Assembly: GCF_009296025.1 (NCBI RefSeq)
Contig: NZ_CP045178.1
Coordinates: forward strand, 6,944,001-7,008,000
From: Streptomyces tsukubensis
GTDB lineage: Bacteria > Actinomycetota > Actinomycetes > Streptomycetales > Streptomycetaceae
Length of the DNA stretch: 64,000 nt
Reading direction: 5' to 3'
Part shown: in pieces, positions 43,734 through 53,339 of the stretch
How positions within the stretch are numbered: position 1 is the first letter of the stretch
Layout: every line of letters starts with the position of its first letter
The notes under the pieces: model-generated
Database searches by the model: none
Told to the model about the DNA's origin: nothing
Seen by the model: the letters and a program-made list of their open reading frames with translations, nothing else
Position numbers and translations under genes: made by a program

Positions 43734-45452
43734 GTGGCCGCCAAGCCCAGGTTTCGCACAGAAGACGCAGGTGCCGACCCCGCCATAGCCGCCCAGCAGG
43801 GCAAAGGCACAGGCCAGGAGCCGGATGTGACAGAGCCGGAGACACCTCCGGTGGATCATGACCCCTCGGCGGACCGGCCGGTGGACCGTTCCGCCGAGCC
43901 GCTGAAACAGTCCGCGGAGCCACCCGATCAGTCCGCGGAGCCGTTGAACCAGTCCGCGGACCGACCGGAAAAACATCCGGTCGACGAGAAGCTGCCCCCG
44001 GTCAGGATGTTCACCAGCGGCCTCCAGCACGTCGCCGCGATGTACGCCGGTGTGGTCGCGCCGCCGATGATCGTGGGGCCCGCCCTGGGGCTGGGGGCCA
44101 AGGACACCGCCTTCCTGATGGGCGCGAGCCTCTTCACCGCGGGAATCGCCACCCTGCTCCAGACCCTCGGCTTCTGGAAGGTCGGCGCCAAACTGCCCTT
44201 CGTCAACGGGGTGTCCTTCGCCGGTGTCACTCCGATGATCGCCATCGGCAGGGGCCAGGGGGACGACGGGCTCCCCATCGTCTTCGGCGCCATCATGGTC
44301 GCCAGCGTGCTCGGCTTCTTCCTCACGCCCTACTTCTCGAAGCTCGTCCGCTTCTTCCCACCCGTCGTGACCGGCACCGTCATCACCCTGATCGGGGTCT
44401 CCCTGCTGCCCGTCGCCTTCGGCTGGGCCCAGGGCAGCGACACCCAGGCCCCCGACTACGGCTCGATGCGCAACATCGGCATGGCGGCGCTCACCCTGGC
44501 CATCGTGCTCGCGCTGCGGAAAGTACTGCGCGGCTTCCTCCAGCAGATCGCCATCCTGCTCGGCCTCGTCATCGGCACGCTCATCGCCATCCCCTTCGGC
44601 ATGACCGATCTGGGCGCCATCGCCGACGCCGACGTGGTCGGGTTCCCCACCCCCTTCCACTTCGGCGGCCCGCAGTTCTCCCTGCCCGCCATCGTCTCCA
44701 TGTGCATCGTGATGCTCGTCTGTATGACCGAGTCCACGGCCGACATGCTGGCGCTCGGAAAGATAGTGGGACGGCCGGCCGACGAGCGCACCATCGAGGG
44801 CGGCCTGCGCGCCGACACCCTGGGCAGCCTCGTGAGCACCCTCTTCAACGGCTTCATGGCCAGCGCCTTCGCACAGAACATCGGCCTCGTCGCGATGACC
44901 AAGGTGCGCAGCCGCTTCGTCGTCGCCACCGGCGGCGGCATCCTGATCCTCCTCGGACTCTGTCCGGTCGCCGCCTCCGTGATCGCCCTCGTCCCGCTGC
45001 CCGTACTGGGAGGTGCGGGCATCGTGCTCTTCGGGTCCGTCGCGGCGAGCGGCATCCAGACCCTGGCCACGGCAGCCCTGGAGAAGGGCGAGAACGCCCT
45101 GATCGTCGCGGCCGCCGTCGGCATCGGGCTGATACCCATCGCCGCGCCCGGCTTCTACCACGCCTTCCCCAAGGACGTGCTCGTCGTCCTCGACTCCGGC
45201 ATCAGCACCGGCTGTGTGGTGGCCATCGGGCTCAACCTCGCCTTCAACCACCTGGGCAGGAAGAAGAACTCCCAGGAGGAGGACGTGCCCGAAGGGACGG
45301 AAGGGCCGCTCGGCTCCGCGCTTCCCGAGCCGGTCGCTGCACCCGACGGGACGTCACCCGGGGCCGTTGCACCGGCGGTCTCCTCACCCGGGGTCGCCTC
45401 CGCCGAGGCTGCCGCACCCGGAGCCGCCGCACCCGGCGCGGCCGGACACTGA
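43734..45452 (+). CDS. NCS2 nucleobase permease (xanthine/uric acid type)
   Basis: 572 residues from GTG with GGAGGAG upstream. About twelve membrane segments between residues 95 and 510. NCS2 signatures: FVNGVSFAGVTPMIAIG, VCMTESTADMLALGKIVG and SAFAQNIGLVAMTKV. It imports urate, xanthine or a similar purine by cation symport. A disordered N-terminus with repeated QSAEPLxx units (about 50-75) and an Ala/Pro tail flank the core. Confidence 0.9.
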   Translation: MAAKPRFRTEDAGADPAIAAQQGKGTGQEPDVTEPETPPVDHDPSADRPVDRSAEPLKQSAEPPDQSAEPLNQSADRPEKHPVDEKLPPVRMFTSGLQHVAAMYAGVVAPPMIVGPALGLGAKDTAFLMGASLFTAGIATLLQTLGFWKVGAKLPFVNGVSFAGVTPMIAIGRGQGDDGLPIVFGAIMVASVLGFFLTPYFSKLVRFFPPVVTGTVITLIGVSLLPVAFGWAQGSDTQAPDYGSMRNIGMAALTLAIVLALRKVLRGFLQQIAILLGLVIGTLIAIPFGMTDLGAIADADVVGFPTPFHFGGPQFSLPAIVSMCIVMLVCMTESTADMLALGKIVGRPADERTIEGGLRADTLGSLVSTLFNGFMASAFAQNIGLVAMTKVRSRFVVATGGGILILLGLCPVAASVIALVPLPVLGGAGIVLFGSVAASGIQTLATAALEKGENALIVAAAVGIGLIPIAAPGFYHAFPKDVLVVLDSGISTGCVVAIGLNLAFNHLGRKKNSQEEDVPEGTEGPLGSALPEPVAAPDGTSPGAVAPAVSSPGVASAEAAAPGAAAPGAAGH

Positions 45453-45536
45453 CTCCGGAGCGTACGTACGGAGGGGCGGGGGCGTACGTACGGAGGGAAG
45501 GAAGTCCGACGGTACGGCGGATACGGCGGTACGGCG

Positions 45537-45593
45537 GTACGGCGGTGCCGGGCGGGTTCCGGGAGACCCGGCGTCCGCCCGGCACCGCCGTAC
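45537..45593. terminator. Strong hairpin between permease and GH89 gene
   Basis: GTACGGCGGTGCCGGGCGG pairs perfectly with its complement across a 19-base loop. It follows a GGCGGTAC tandem repeat (45515-45545) and serves both convergent genes. Confidence 0.8.
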
Positions 45594-45629
45594 CCCCTCA
45601 AGTGAGGGCAGCCGCACCGCCGTACGGGC

Positions 45630-47831
45630 TCAGACCTGCTGGGCGAGCGCGTCCCGCACCTGGACCGCCACCCGATAGGTGTCACCCGCGGGCTTGGTGG
45701 CGAGCCGTCCAGGGGCGCGCGTCCAGCGGTCCTCCAGGGCGAACCAGTCGACCGCCTTGGGCTCCCGCCCCTCCTTCAGCGCCGTGGCCAGCTCGTCGAA
45801 CCAGGTCCGCCAGCGCAGTACGTACAGGCCGCCGACGAGTCCCGCCCACTCACGGTTGGCGTAGTCGCGCAGACCCGCGTCCGCCCCCTTGCGGGCCCCC
45901 CATACGGTGAGCAAGGACAGCGCGTCGTACTCCAGTTGGTCCCGTTCGCCCGCGTCGGCGCCCCACGCGCGCGCGTCGGCCACCCAGCGCCCCAGCAGAT
46001 GATCGCGGTCGGTCGCCACCAACTGGTCGAGCAGCTCCATCAAGGTCAGCCACCGCTTGGTCAGTTCCCCGAACCGCGTGCGGTCGCGGGTTTCGTACGC
46101 GTCCCTCAGCGCGGGCAGCATCACCCGGCTGCGGTTCGACAGCGCCTGCCGTGCCACGTCGAGCAGATCGCGCCGGTAGGCGGAGCTGCTCCGCAACGGG
46201 GAGGCGACCAGCAGCAGTTCGGTGAGGGCGGGTTCGAAGGCGGCCGGGTCGTACCGCATGGCCTTCGGTGACCAGGACCCGGCCGAGGTCGCCGTCAGGG
46301 ACGGCCTGGCCCCGAACAGGCCGTCCGCCTGCTCCGACCAGGAGTCGGCGCGTGTCGTGCCGTACGCCGTCTCGCGCAGCACGTCCCAGGCCGCTTCGGC
46401 GTGCTCGTCACGCTCCCCGTATCTCGCCTCCGCGTACTGGGCGAACCAGTCCCTCAGATCGATGGGCCCCTCGGTCCACGGGAGTTCGGAGAACAGCTCG
46501 AAGGCCGCCGGGTTGTTGTCGCCGGCCTCCGGCATCAGGGCGATGCCCCGCAGCATGCTGCCCTGCTTGGTGCGCCACTGGTCGTAGAGGTGCGCCCAGT
46601 CGGGGGCGTTGCCGCCGAGCGTCGTATGGCCGCCGAAGTTCCAGATGGAACCGAAGGTGTACGGGGTGGAGTTCCAGTCGTCCTCGCGGTCGACGACGGT
46701 GGCGCGGCGGTCGGAGAGGCCGTCGACCACCAGCATCTTCTGCCGGTCGACGGCGTCGACGATCGCCCTCGGCGGATTCTTCTGCCAGCCGAGGATCACC
46801 CAGATCGCGTCGCTGTGCGCGGCGCGCAGTGCCTTCTCGACCCCCTTGGCCGCGTCGGGCACCGGGACGTCACCGGCGGTGCCGCCCTCGTGCAGCAGGT
46901 CCATCTTGTACATCGTGGTGGCGCCGTACATCTCGTCCTGGAGTCGGTAGAAGGCGGCGGCCACCTTGGCGAACCCGGCCGTGCGGGGGTCGAGCCAGTC
47001 CGGGCGGTCGAACCCCATCCAGGTGCCCTGGGGCACGACGCGCGTACCGGAATTGCGCTTGTCGAATCCGGGCGGGACCGTACCGAAGTAGCCGGGCAGC
47101 ACCGGCGTCATGCCCAGCTCCCGCAGCCGCCGGACGATCCGGAGCCCGAGCGCGGCCCTCGCGTCCAGCAGCCGCGCCGAGACGGGGTGGGGGAACGACG
47201 ACAGGTTCTGGAGCAGCCACCACGGCTGGTGGGCCGGGCCGGGCACCCACGCGCGCAGCTCCGCTGAGCTGAAGCCGAACTGCTGGAAGAGCCGGTGGTA
47301 GAGCGCGTCCGCGCCCGTGTAGACGAGCACCTCGTTGTAGCCGTGCAGCGCGAGGACATCGATCTCCCGCTCCCAGTATGCCCAGTCGTGGTAAGGCCCG
47401 GTGTAACCGTCGTTGGTGTCGTTGAGGACGAACCGGTGCGGGACGTCACTCGAACCGGTCAGCTCCCGCGCGGGCGCGGGCAACCGCTCGGGGAGGTCGA
47501 GCTGCTCGCCCGCCCAGGTGATGTTGGCGTGGGCGACCTGCTTCAGATAGGTGCGCAACCCCGTGAGCTGGACGGCGGGTGTGCTGCCCTCGATGGTGAT
47601 GGCACCGCTCTCGCCCGACACCCTGAACACGTCGTCGCCCGCGCGAGCGGGTACGGATCTGAAGCTGAGCTGACCTGCGTGGCGGGGGAGCAGACGCCGG
47701 GCCGAGGCGGCGGCCGCGGTGGGTGAGGGAGCGGCCCTCGGCCGCACCGCGTCCGCCAGTGCCGGTGTGGCGACGGCGGCTCCCGTGGTACCGGCGAGGG
47801 CGGTGAGGAAGGTACGGCGGCCCAAAGGCAT
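45630..47831 (-). CDS. Secreted alpha-N-acetylglucosaminidase (GH89, NAGLU type)
   Basis: 733 residues from ATG with AGGAG. A twin-arginine signal (RRTFLTALAGTTGAAVATPALA) sends it out. The GH89 core shows VPHRFVLNDTNDGYTGPYHDWAYWEREIDVLALHGYNEVLVYTG, QPWWLLQNLSSF, PVLPGYFGTVP, VILGWQKNP, GSIWNFGGHTTLGGNAP and MPEAGDNNPAAFELFSELPW, the usual active-site regions. It removes terminal alpha-linked GlcNAc from polymers. No link with purines. Confidence 0.93.
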   Translation of the reverse strand: MPLGRRTFLTALAGTTGAAVATPALADAVRPRAAPSPTAAAASARRLLPRHAGQLSFRSVPARAGDDVFRVSGESGAITIEGSTPAVQLTGLRTYLKQVAHANITWAGEQLDLPERLPAPARELTGSSDVPHRFVLNDTNDGYTGPYHDWAYWEREIDVLALHGYNEVLVYTGADALYHRLFQQFGFSSAELRAWVPGPAHQPWWLLQNLSSFPHPVSARLLDARAALGLRIVRRLRELGMTPVLPGYFGTVPPGFDKRNSGTRVVPQGTWMGFDRPDWLDPRTAGFAKVAAAFYRLQDEMYGATTMYKMDLLHEGGTAGDVPVPDAAKGVEKALRAAHSDAIWVILGWQKNPPRAIVDAVDRQKMLVVDGLSDRRATVVDREDDWNSTPYTFGSIWNFGGHTTLGGNAPDWAHLYDQWRTKQGSMLRGIALMPEAGDNNPAAFELFSELPWTEGPIDLRDWFAQYAEARYGERDEHAEAAWDVLRETAYGTTRADSWSEQADGLFGARPSLTATSAGSWSPKAMRYDPAAFEPALTELLLVASPLRSSSAYRRDLLDVARQALSNRSRVMLPALRDAYETRDRTRFGELTKRWLTLMELLDQLVATDRDHLLGRWVADARAWGADAGERDQLEYDALSLLTVWGARKGADAGLRDYANREWAGLVGGLYVLRWRTWFDELATALKEGREPKAVDWFALEDRWTRAPGRLATKPAGDTYRVAVQVRDALAQQV

Positions 47832-48080
47832 ATCGGCTCCTGTCTGCGGACGCGGTCCGCGGGTGTGCTCATGGTCGGCGGCTGCTCCGCCCACGCGCCC
47901 GCGGACCGGCGACGGGTCGCCCCGCTGACGCACGCGGACACCCGACAGATTGACTCCCCCGTACGCACTCCCGACAGCAAACGACCGAACTAGTCGATTT
48001 TCTGTCGCATCTAGGTCCGTTTGGCGGTGTGTTGGCTCCACTGACGGGTCAATACCCCGGGCGGGAGTCAGCGCCGTCCC

Positions 48081-48845
48081 TCAGACCCGGCGAGGAGAGG
48101 CCAGCAGGTAGCTCTCGTCGGTGCGCCGGTCCCGGTGCTCACCCACCTGCCAGCCGGCGCGCGTCAGAGCCTCCGCGCACCCGGTGAGGCCGCCGCGCAC
48201 GGCGACGGCCTCCGGCTGCGCGGTGGCCGAGACCCGGTAGCCCCCGGGCCCCGGACCCGGTGGGAGGCCCGCCGCTTCGAGGGCGAGCGCGGCCGACCGT
48301 ACGAGGTGCGTGCGCTCCCAGGCGCAGGGCCGTCCGGTGTCCCCGTCGGGGTTGGTCATCCTGCGCATCTCCAGCAGCCCCAGCCAGGCGCTACGCACCT
48401 CTCTGGCCCTCCCCGGTGTTCCCGGCCCCGCCCATTGTTCGTATCCCGTCCGGGCCGCGAAGACCCCACCGGAGTCCTCGCCCGAGGGGGCGCTCCCTGC
48501 GGCCGCCCGGTCCGCGCCGCGCACTTCCGCAGGGGTGGCGGCCCCGGTGCCGTCCGCCGCGTCTGCGCTCGCGCCTCCCCGTCCGGACCCGGGCGGGCCG
48601 ACGCCGGGACGCGCCGTCTCCCCGCCGGATCGCCCCGCCCGCTCCGCGGCGTCGGGCGGCTCCGCCTCCCGCAGCCGGTGTCCCGCGGGTGTCAGGAAGA
48701 AGGCGTGCGGCGGCCGGGGATGACGGAAGGCGAGCCCGAGTTTGACCAGCCGCTCCAGCACCGCCGCGCCGCCGGTGATCCGGCCGGTGACCGGCTCCGC
48801 GCGCTCCAGCACCTTCCGCTGGGCCGCCGTGACCTGACTGACCAA
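48081..48845 (-). CDS. Hypothetical protein with winged-helix-like N-terminus
   Basis: 254 residues from TTG with AAGGAGG just upstream. The first 60 residues (TAAQRKVLERAEPVTGRITGGAAVLERLVKLGLAFRH..FFLTPAGHRLREAE) look like a winged helix. A disordered Gly/Ala/Ser linker and a C-terminal domain (WERTHLVRSAALALEAAGLPPG, ALTRAGWQVGEHRDRRTDESYLLASPRRV) follow. Not recognised. Confidence 0.6.
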   Translation of the reverse strand: MVSQVTAAQRKVLERAEPVTGRITGGAAVLERLVKLGLAFRHPRPPHAFFLTPAGHRLREAEPPDAAERAGRSGGETARPGVGPPGSGRGGASADAADGTGAATPAEVRGADRAAAGSAPSGEDSGGVFAARTGYEQWAGPGTPGRAREVRSAWLGLLEMRRMTNPDGDTGRPCAWERTHLVRSAALALEAAGLPPGPGPGGYRVSATAQPEAVAVRGGLTGCAEALTRAGWQVGEHRDRRTDESYLLASPRRV

Positions 48846-48967
48846 GGGAGCCTCCTTCCGCGTCCGCGTTCCCCGTGGCACACCGCTCGTCCGATACTGC
48901 CTCCCGCCACTGACAAGGGCCACGGCGAAGGGCGGGCCCCGGCGACGCGGGCCCGCCCTCGAACGGC

Positions 48968-49546
48968 TCACAGCGTGCGCGCCCACCGCCCCAGTTCCTT
49001 GAAGTCGCTGTCGCGCAGCCCCCTGCGGGGATCGACGCGCAGCAGCAGGGCCCGTGTGTCGTGGACCTCGGCCACGTACGCCTCGTCCAGCTCCGTGATC
49101 ATGTCGTCCACCCAGGCGAAGGGACGGCCCGCGGTCCACTCCAGCACCGTACGGGTCTTCCAGTACAGGCCGTCCTGGTCCTTCTTGAACAGTTCGGTGA
49201 ACTCGATGACCGGCAGCTCAGCGGTGAGCCCGATCGCGGGCCCGATCAGCTCGTTGGCCTCGTGCATCCAGGTCGTCGCCCACACCGGTTCGTACGGCAG
49301 GGCGAGCAGCCGGGCCCCGTGTCCCGGATGCAGCCGCACCCGCAGCCCCCTGCGGAAGCGGTACGACCCCGGGTCCTGGCGCGCCGTCCAGGCCGACGGG
49401 CGGAACCGGTGCGTGACATACCCCCGCGGCCGTATGAAGCGGGCACCGTAGGGATTGAGTGGGCCGTCCACGTCGAGCAGCAGCAGCGGGAGCGAGGAGG
49501 ACCGGCGATCACTCGGTTCGGGGTCGTCGGGCGGGCCATGGTTCAT
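48968..49546 (-). CDS. HAD-like hydrolase domain protein
   Basis: 192 residues from ATG. LLLLDVDGPLNPYG is the HAD motif I (DxD). The middle VWATTWMHEANELIG and late FAWVDDMITELDEAYV fit motifs II and IV of this Streptomyces-type HAD group. A phosphatase role is likely; substrate unknown. Confidence 0.75.
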   Translation of the reverse strand: MNHGPPDDPEPSDRRSSSLPLLLLDVDGPLNPYGARFIRPRGYVTHRFRPSAWTARQDPGSYRFRRGLRVRLHPGHGARLLALPYEPVWATTWMHEANELIGPAIGLTAELPVIEFTELFKKDQDGLYWKTRTVLEWTAGRPFAWVDDMITELDEAYVAEVHDTRALLLRVDPRRGLRDSDFKELGRWARTL

Positions 49547-49805
49547 GGCCTCATATCTACCCCGGCAGCCCGCGCCAGCCACCCGAGCCGGACATCTCGC
49601 GCTCGAACACCCCGAAGAATGCGGGGAGTTGTACTCGTTAGGGGTCCTTGGGGCGGTCCGTCGACAAGGGCGCACCGGACGGGAGGGCGTGGACGGCGGG
49701 GCGGTGGACCCGCGTGTCCAGCCGTGGCGCTGTCGGCCGCGACCGCTCCGCGTGCCGGCGGCGCCGCGCCGGCACGCCACCGTCAGCGGCCGGGGTGCTG
49801 ATCGC

Positions 49806-50615
49806 TCAGGTGCGGCGCAGCGTCGACGTGGCGATCTCCTGGAAGTCCCGCAGCAGCGTCTCGCGCCGGCCCGCGAGGGTGACCAGGCACGTCTCCAACT
49901 CCGGTACGTCCGTGACGGGGAGATGGGCGAGGTCGGGGCGGGAGTAGGAGCGCGCGACGCTCAGCGGGACGAGCACGATTCCGTGCCCGGAGGCGATGCG
50001 CTCGAATTTCTCTTCGAGCGAAGACGCCCGCCGCGTCGGTGTGTCGAGCCTCACCTCGTCGGCGAGATCCGCCGAGGTGAGCTCGCCCCGGTCCGACAGC
50101 GGGTGCGTCGCGGGCATACAGGCGACTCTGGGTTCGTGGCCGATAGGGATGGTGTGCAGGCCCGAGTCGTCGAACGGCCTGCGCAAATACCCCACTTGAG
50201 CCCGGCCGTCCCGGATCGGCGCGTCCGGCTCCCACCAGCGCGCCGGGACGACATCGGTCTCGACGTGGGGGTGGCGCAGGGTGAACGCGCGGATCGCGTC
50301 CGACACGTGCAACCCGGGAGAGAAAGCGACCACGAGCCGTTGGACGCCGTGATCGATGTCGTGCACGCGTCGCACCGACGCCGCGACAGCCGCGAGGATG
50401 CCCTGCGCCTCCTCGTAGAGCTGTTTCCCCGCGGCGGTCAGCTCCACGCTGCGGGTGGTCCGCACGAGCAGAGCGCACTCCAGCTCCTGTTCGAAGGCCC
50501 TGACCTGTCGGCTGAGAACCGGCTGGGTGATGTACAGCTGTTCCGCCGCCCTGCCGAAGTGCCTGTGGTCGGCCACCGCGACGAAGTAGCGAAGCTTGCG
50601 CAGGTCGAGATCCAT
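49806..50615 (-). CDS. LysR-family regulator
   Basis: 269 residues. N-terminal winged helix (LRKLRYFVAVADHRHFGRAAEQLYITQPVLSRQVRAFEQELECALLVRTTRSVELTAAGK) and a periplasmic-binding-like sensor. Divergent from the NmrA/SDR pair, which it probably controls; an AT-richer TATC-N11-TATT stretch (50625-50650) lies in the gap. Confidence 0.88.
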   Translation of the reverse strand: MDLDLRKLRYFVAVADHRHFGRAAEQLYITQPVLSRQVRAFEQELECALLVRTTRSVELTAAGKQLYEEAQGILAAVAASVRRVHDIDHGVQRLVVAFSPGLHVSDAIRAFTLRHPHVETDVVPARWWEPDAPIRDGRAQVGYLRRPFDDSGLHTIPIGHEPRVACMPATHPLSDRGELTSADLADEVRLDTPTRRASSLEEKFERIASGHGIVLVPLSVARSYSRPDLAHLPVTDVPELETCLVTLAGRRETLLRDFQEIATSTLRRT

Positions 50616-50683
50616 GCCCTCAAGGTATCAATTGCCGCAAAGGGTATTGGACGCCGCAGGTGGCACGCGCCGAGACTCGACAC

Positions 50684-51580
50684 ATGATCGTCATCACCAC
50701 TCCTACCGGCCAGATCGGCGGCCGGCTCCTGGACACCCTGCTCGGCGAGGCCCCCACGCACGGTGAAACACTGCGCGTCATCGTGCGCGACCCCGGGAAA
50801 CTCCCCGCCGCGACCCGCGCCCGCGTCGACGTCGTCACCGGCTCGCACGACGACCCCGAGGTCATCGACCGGGCCTTCACCGACGCCGACGCCGTCTTCT
50901 GGCTCGTCCCGTCCGCCCAGCGGGCACCGAGCCTGGACGCCGTCTACTCCGGATTCACACGCGCCGCCGCGGAGGCGTTCAGGACCCACGGCGTCCGACA
51001 TGTCGTCGGCGTCTCCGCGCTCGGCCGCGGCACGCCCGTCGCGGACCGCGCCGGGCACGTGACGGCGTCGCTGGCCATGGACGACCTCATCGCGAGTACC
51101 GGCGTCTCCTATCGGGCGCTCGCCAACCCGACCTTCATGGACAACCTGCTGTGGCAGGTGGCGTCGATCCGCGACCACGGCGTGTTCACCGGCACCGTCA
51201 CCGCCGACCGCGAAGCACCGGCTGCCGCCACCCGGGACATCGCCGCGGCCGCCGCGCGACTGCTGCTCGACCGCTCCTGGACGGGGACGGGCGAGGTCCC
51301 CGTACTCGGCCCCGAGGACCTCTCCGCCCACGACATGGCACGCACCATCTCCGACGTACTCGGCCGCCAGGTCCGCTACGAGCGGCAGTCGCTCGACGAC
51401 TTCCGTGCCGCACTCGAAGGCCACGGGACCGGGAACGCGATCGTCGGCGGCTACCTGGACATGGCGCGAGCCAAGGACGACGGCCTCGACGACGGCGTAC
51501 GGCGCACCCCTCGGACCGCGAGCCCGACGACCTTCCGCACCTGGTGCGAAGAGGTCCTGAAGCCGGCGGTCCTGGCATGA
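50684..51580 (+). CDS. NmrA-like NAD(P)-binding protein
   Basis: 298 residues from ATG at 50684; a GTG at 50660 is in frame. MIVITTPTGQIGGRLLDTLLG is the dinucleotide motif; VSALGRGTPVADRAGHV and AALEGHGTGNAIVGGYL follow NmrA/QOR2-like proteins. No catalytic YxxxK is seen, so a sensor or atypical reductase. Coupled to the SDR downstream by ATGA. Confidence 0.8.
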   Translation: MIVITTPTGQIGGRLLDTLLGEAPTHGETLRVIVRDPGKLPAATRARVDVVTGSHDDPEVIDRAFTDADAVFWLVPSAQRAPSLDAVYSGFTRAAAEAFRTHGVRHVVGVSALGRGTPVADRAGHVTASLAMDDLIASTGVSYRALANPTFMDNLLWQVASIRDHGVFTGTVTADREAPAAATRDIAAAAARLLLDRSWTGTGEVPVLGPEDLSAHDMARTISDVLGRQVRYERQSLDDFRAALEGHGTGNAIVGGYLDMARAKDDGLDDGVRRTPRTASPTTFRTWCEEVLKPAVLA

Positions 51581-52266
51581 GCACCAGGACCGCTCTCATC
51601 GTCGGCGCGTCCCGCACCCTCGGGCTCGGCCTCGCCACCGAGTACACGCGGCGGGGCTGGGACGTCATCGGGACCGTCCGGGGCAGTCGCCGTACCGGTC
51701 TGCACGAGCTGGCCGAAGCGTCCGGGGGCAGCGTCACGGTCGAGTCACTCGACACGGCGAAGCCGCAGCAGATCACCGCGCTGCGCGACCGCCTGGCGGA
51801 GCGCACCCTCGACCTGCTGTTCGTCAACGCCGCCATCACACGGGGCGACATACCGATCGGCGACGTGCCGGAGGAGATGTTCACCGAGGTCATGGTCACG
51901 AACGCGCTCGGCCCGATGCGCGTGGTCGAGTCCCTGCGCCCGCTCGTCGCGCCCACGGGGACCATCGGCGTCATGTCATCGAGCCAGGGCAGCATCGGGC
52001 TCAACACCAACGGCGGTCAGGATGTCTACCGCGCCAGCAAGTCCGCCCTGAACCAGCTGATGCGGGGCTACGCCGCCCGGCACGCCGACGCGGCGCACAC
52101 GCTCCTGCTCATCTGTCCGGGGCACGTCCGCACCGAACTCGGCGGTCCTGACGCGCCGCTGACCATCGACCAGTCCATCCCGGGCGTGGCGGACACGATC
52201 GACCACCACGGCGGTCGACCGGGCCTGCGGTTCCTCAACCACCAGGACCAGCCTGTGCCTTGGTAG
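51577..52266 (+). CDS. Short-chain dehydrogenase/reductase
   Basis: 229 residues. ALIVGASRTLGLGLATEYTRRGW (cofactor motif), LLFVNAAITRGD, SSSQGSIG and YRASKSALNQLMRG with the catalytic Tyr/Lys. The N-terminal glycine motif is GxxxxLGLG, the family form. It overlaps the NmrA-like gene and likely works on a related compound. Confidence 0.85.
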   Translation: MSTRTALIVGASRTLGLGLATEYTRRGWDVIGTVRGSRRTGLHELAEASGGSVTVESLDTAKPQQITALRDRLAERTLDLLFVNAAITRGDIPIGDVPEEMFTEVMVTNALGPMRVVESLRPLVAPTGTIGVMSSSQGSIGLNTNGGQDVYRASKSALNQLMRGYAARHADAAHTLLLICPGHVRTELGGPDAPLTIDQSIPGVADTIDHHGGRPGLRFLNHQDQPVPW

Positions 52267-52313
52267 GGGCGGCGGGACGCCGTGGCCCGGTGGCCGGTGC
52301 GGGGCCACCGAGG

Positions 52314-53123
52314 TCAGCCGTCGAACGACGTCAGGAAGTCAACGAGTGCGGCGTCGAGATCGGCGAAGGATTCCGCACAGAAAAGGACCGGCTGGTAGGC
52401 GTCCACGTCGTAATCCCGCGCCGCCATCTCGCGCACACTCAATGGACGCAGATCGGCGGTCTCCATGGCCCGCAGCTCGCCGACGGAGGACATCAGGGTG
52501 GCCCCGCACACCTTCAATTCGCCGCCCTGGCGCACCACACCCGTCTCCATGGTGAACCAGAAGACCCGGGCCACCGTGCCGACCGCCTCGTCATCGCGCA
52601 GACGCCGAACGGTGTGTCCGAAGAGTTCGTACAGAGCGGCCCATCGTTCGTGGGCCAGGGCCGGCCCGTGCCCCACGAGTTCGTGCAGCATGTCGGGTTC
52701 GGGGGAGAAGTGCGGCCTGCTGCTGTGGCGCAAGTACTGAGTCGCCTGGAAGCGTCGTTCCGCCAACGGTCCGATGAATTCCGTCGGGGGAAGAATGGCC
52801 GGCGCGGGATCGAAGGTGAAACCCGTGAGGGTGCGCAGTCCGGCCGATACGTCGGCGAGTTGCGGAACATGAGTCCGGGGAAGCCCGAGCCGGCCGGCCC
52901 CCTCAAGGAATTCCCGGCAGGCGTACTTCTGATGGAGCTGCTCCAGCTCCCCGGTCAAAGTACGCCACAGACGGTGGTCGTCCGGCGCGTAGTCGACCAC
53001 CGGCACGGGCCGGCCCGGCGTATAGGCCTGTGCGGCCTCCAGAATGGTCTGGCGTCGGCGGCTGTAGACGGGGTCGTCCTCGCCGGGGAGCGACGCGCTG
53101 GGCTGGGAGGGGCGGTTCGGCAT
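52314..53123 (-). CDS. Aromatic amino acid hydroxylase (phenylalanine 4-monooxygenase)
   Basis: 269 residues from ATG with GGAGGT. Iron ligands are H147 and H152 (PDMLHELVGHGP) and E193 (FWFTMETGVV), all present. It hydroxylates Phe to Tyr with a pterin cofactor and O2. LRTLTGFTFDPAPAILPPTEFIGPLAERRFQATQYLRH is the usual central part. No pterin-recycling gene lies nearby. A secondary-metabolite role is possible. Confidence 0.9.
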   Translation of the reverse strand: MPNRPSQPSASLPGEDDPVYSRRRQTILEAAQAYTPGRPVPVVDYAPDDHRLWRTLTGELEQLHQKYACREFLEGAGRLGLPRTHVPQLADVSAGLRTLTGFTFDPAPAILPPTEFIGPLAERRFQATQYLRHSSRPHFSPEPDMLHELVGHGPALAHERWAALYELFGHTVRRLRDDEAVGTVARVFWFTMETGVVRQGGELKVCGATLMSSVGELRAMETADLRPLSVREMAARDYDVDAYQPVLFCAESFADLDAALVDFLTSFDG

Positions 53124-53263
53124 CGTGACCTCCGGTTCGGACGCAGGGCCCTCGGGGAATGTGCCGAAGCGGCACCACACCACTGACTCCTTCCTCGGAG
53201 GGACGACCGCGCCCACACCTCCACTCAAGATCAACCGTAAGAGTGAAAGCGACCCATGTCAGC

Positions 53264-53300
53264 GGCCGTGAGTGACTCGGAACGTGGGTCGCTCACGGCC
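53264..53300. terminator. Hairpin after the kinase gene
   Basis: GGCCGTGAGTGAC pairs with GTCGCTCACGGCC (one mismatch) across an 11-base loop, 40 bp beyond the kinase stop. Confidence 0.55.
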
Positions 53301-53339
53301 ATCTCCTCGAAGGTCCGGGTCATGTAGGAGAGTCCCGGG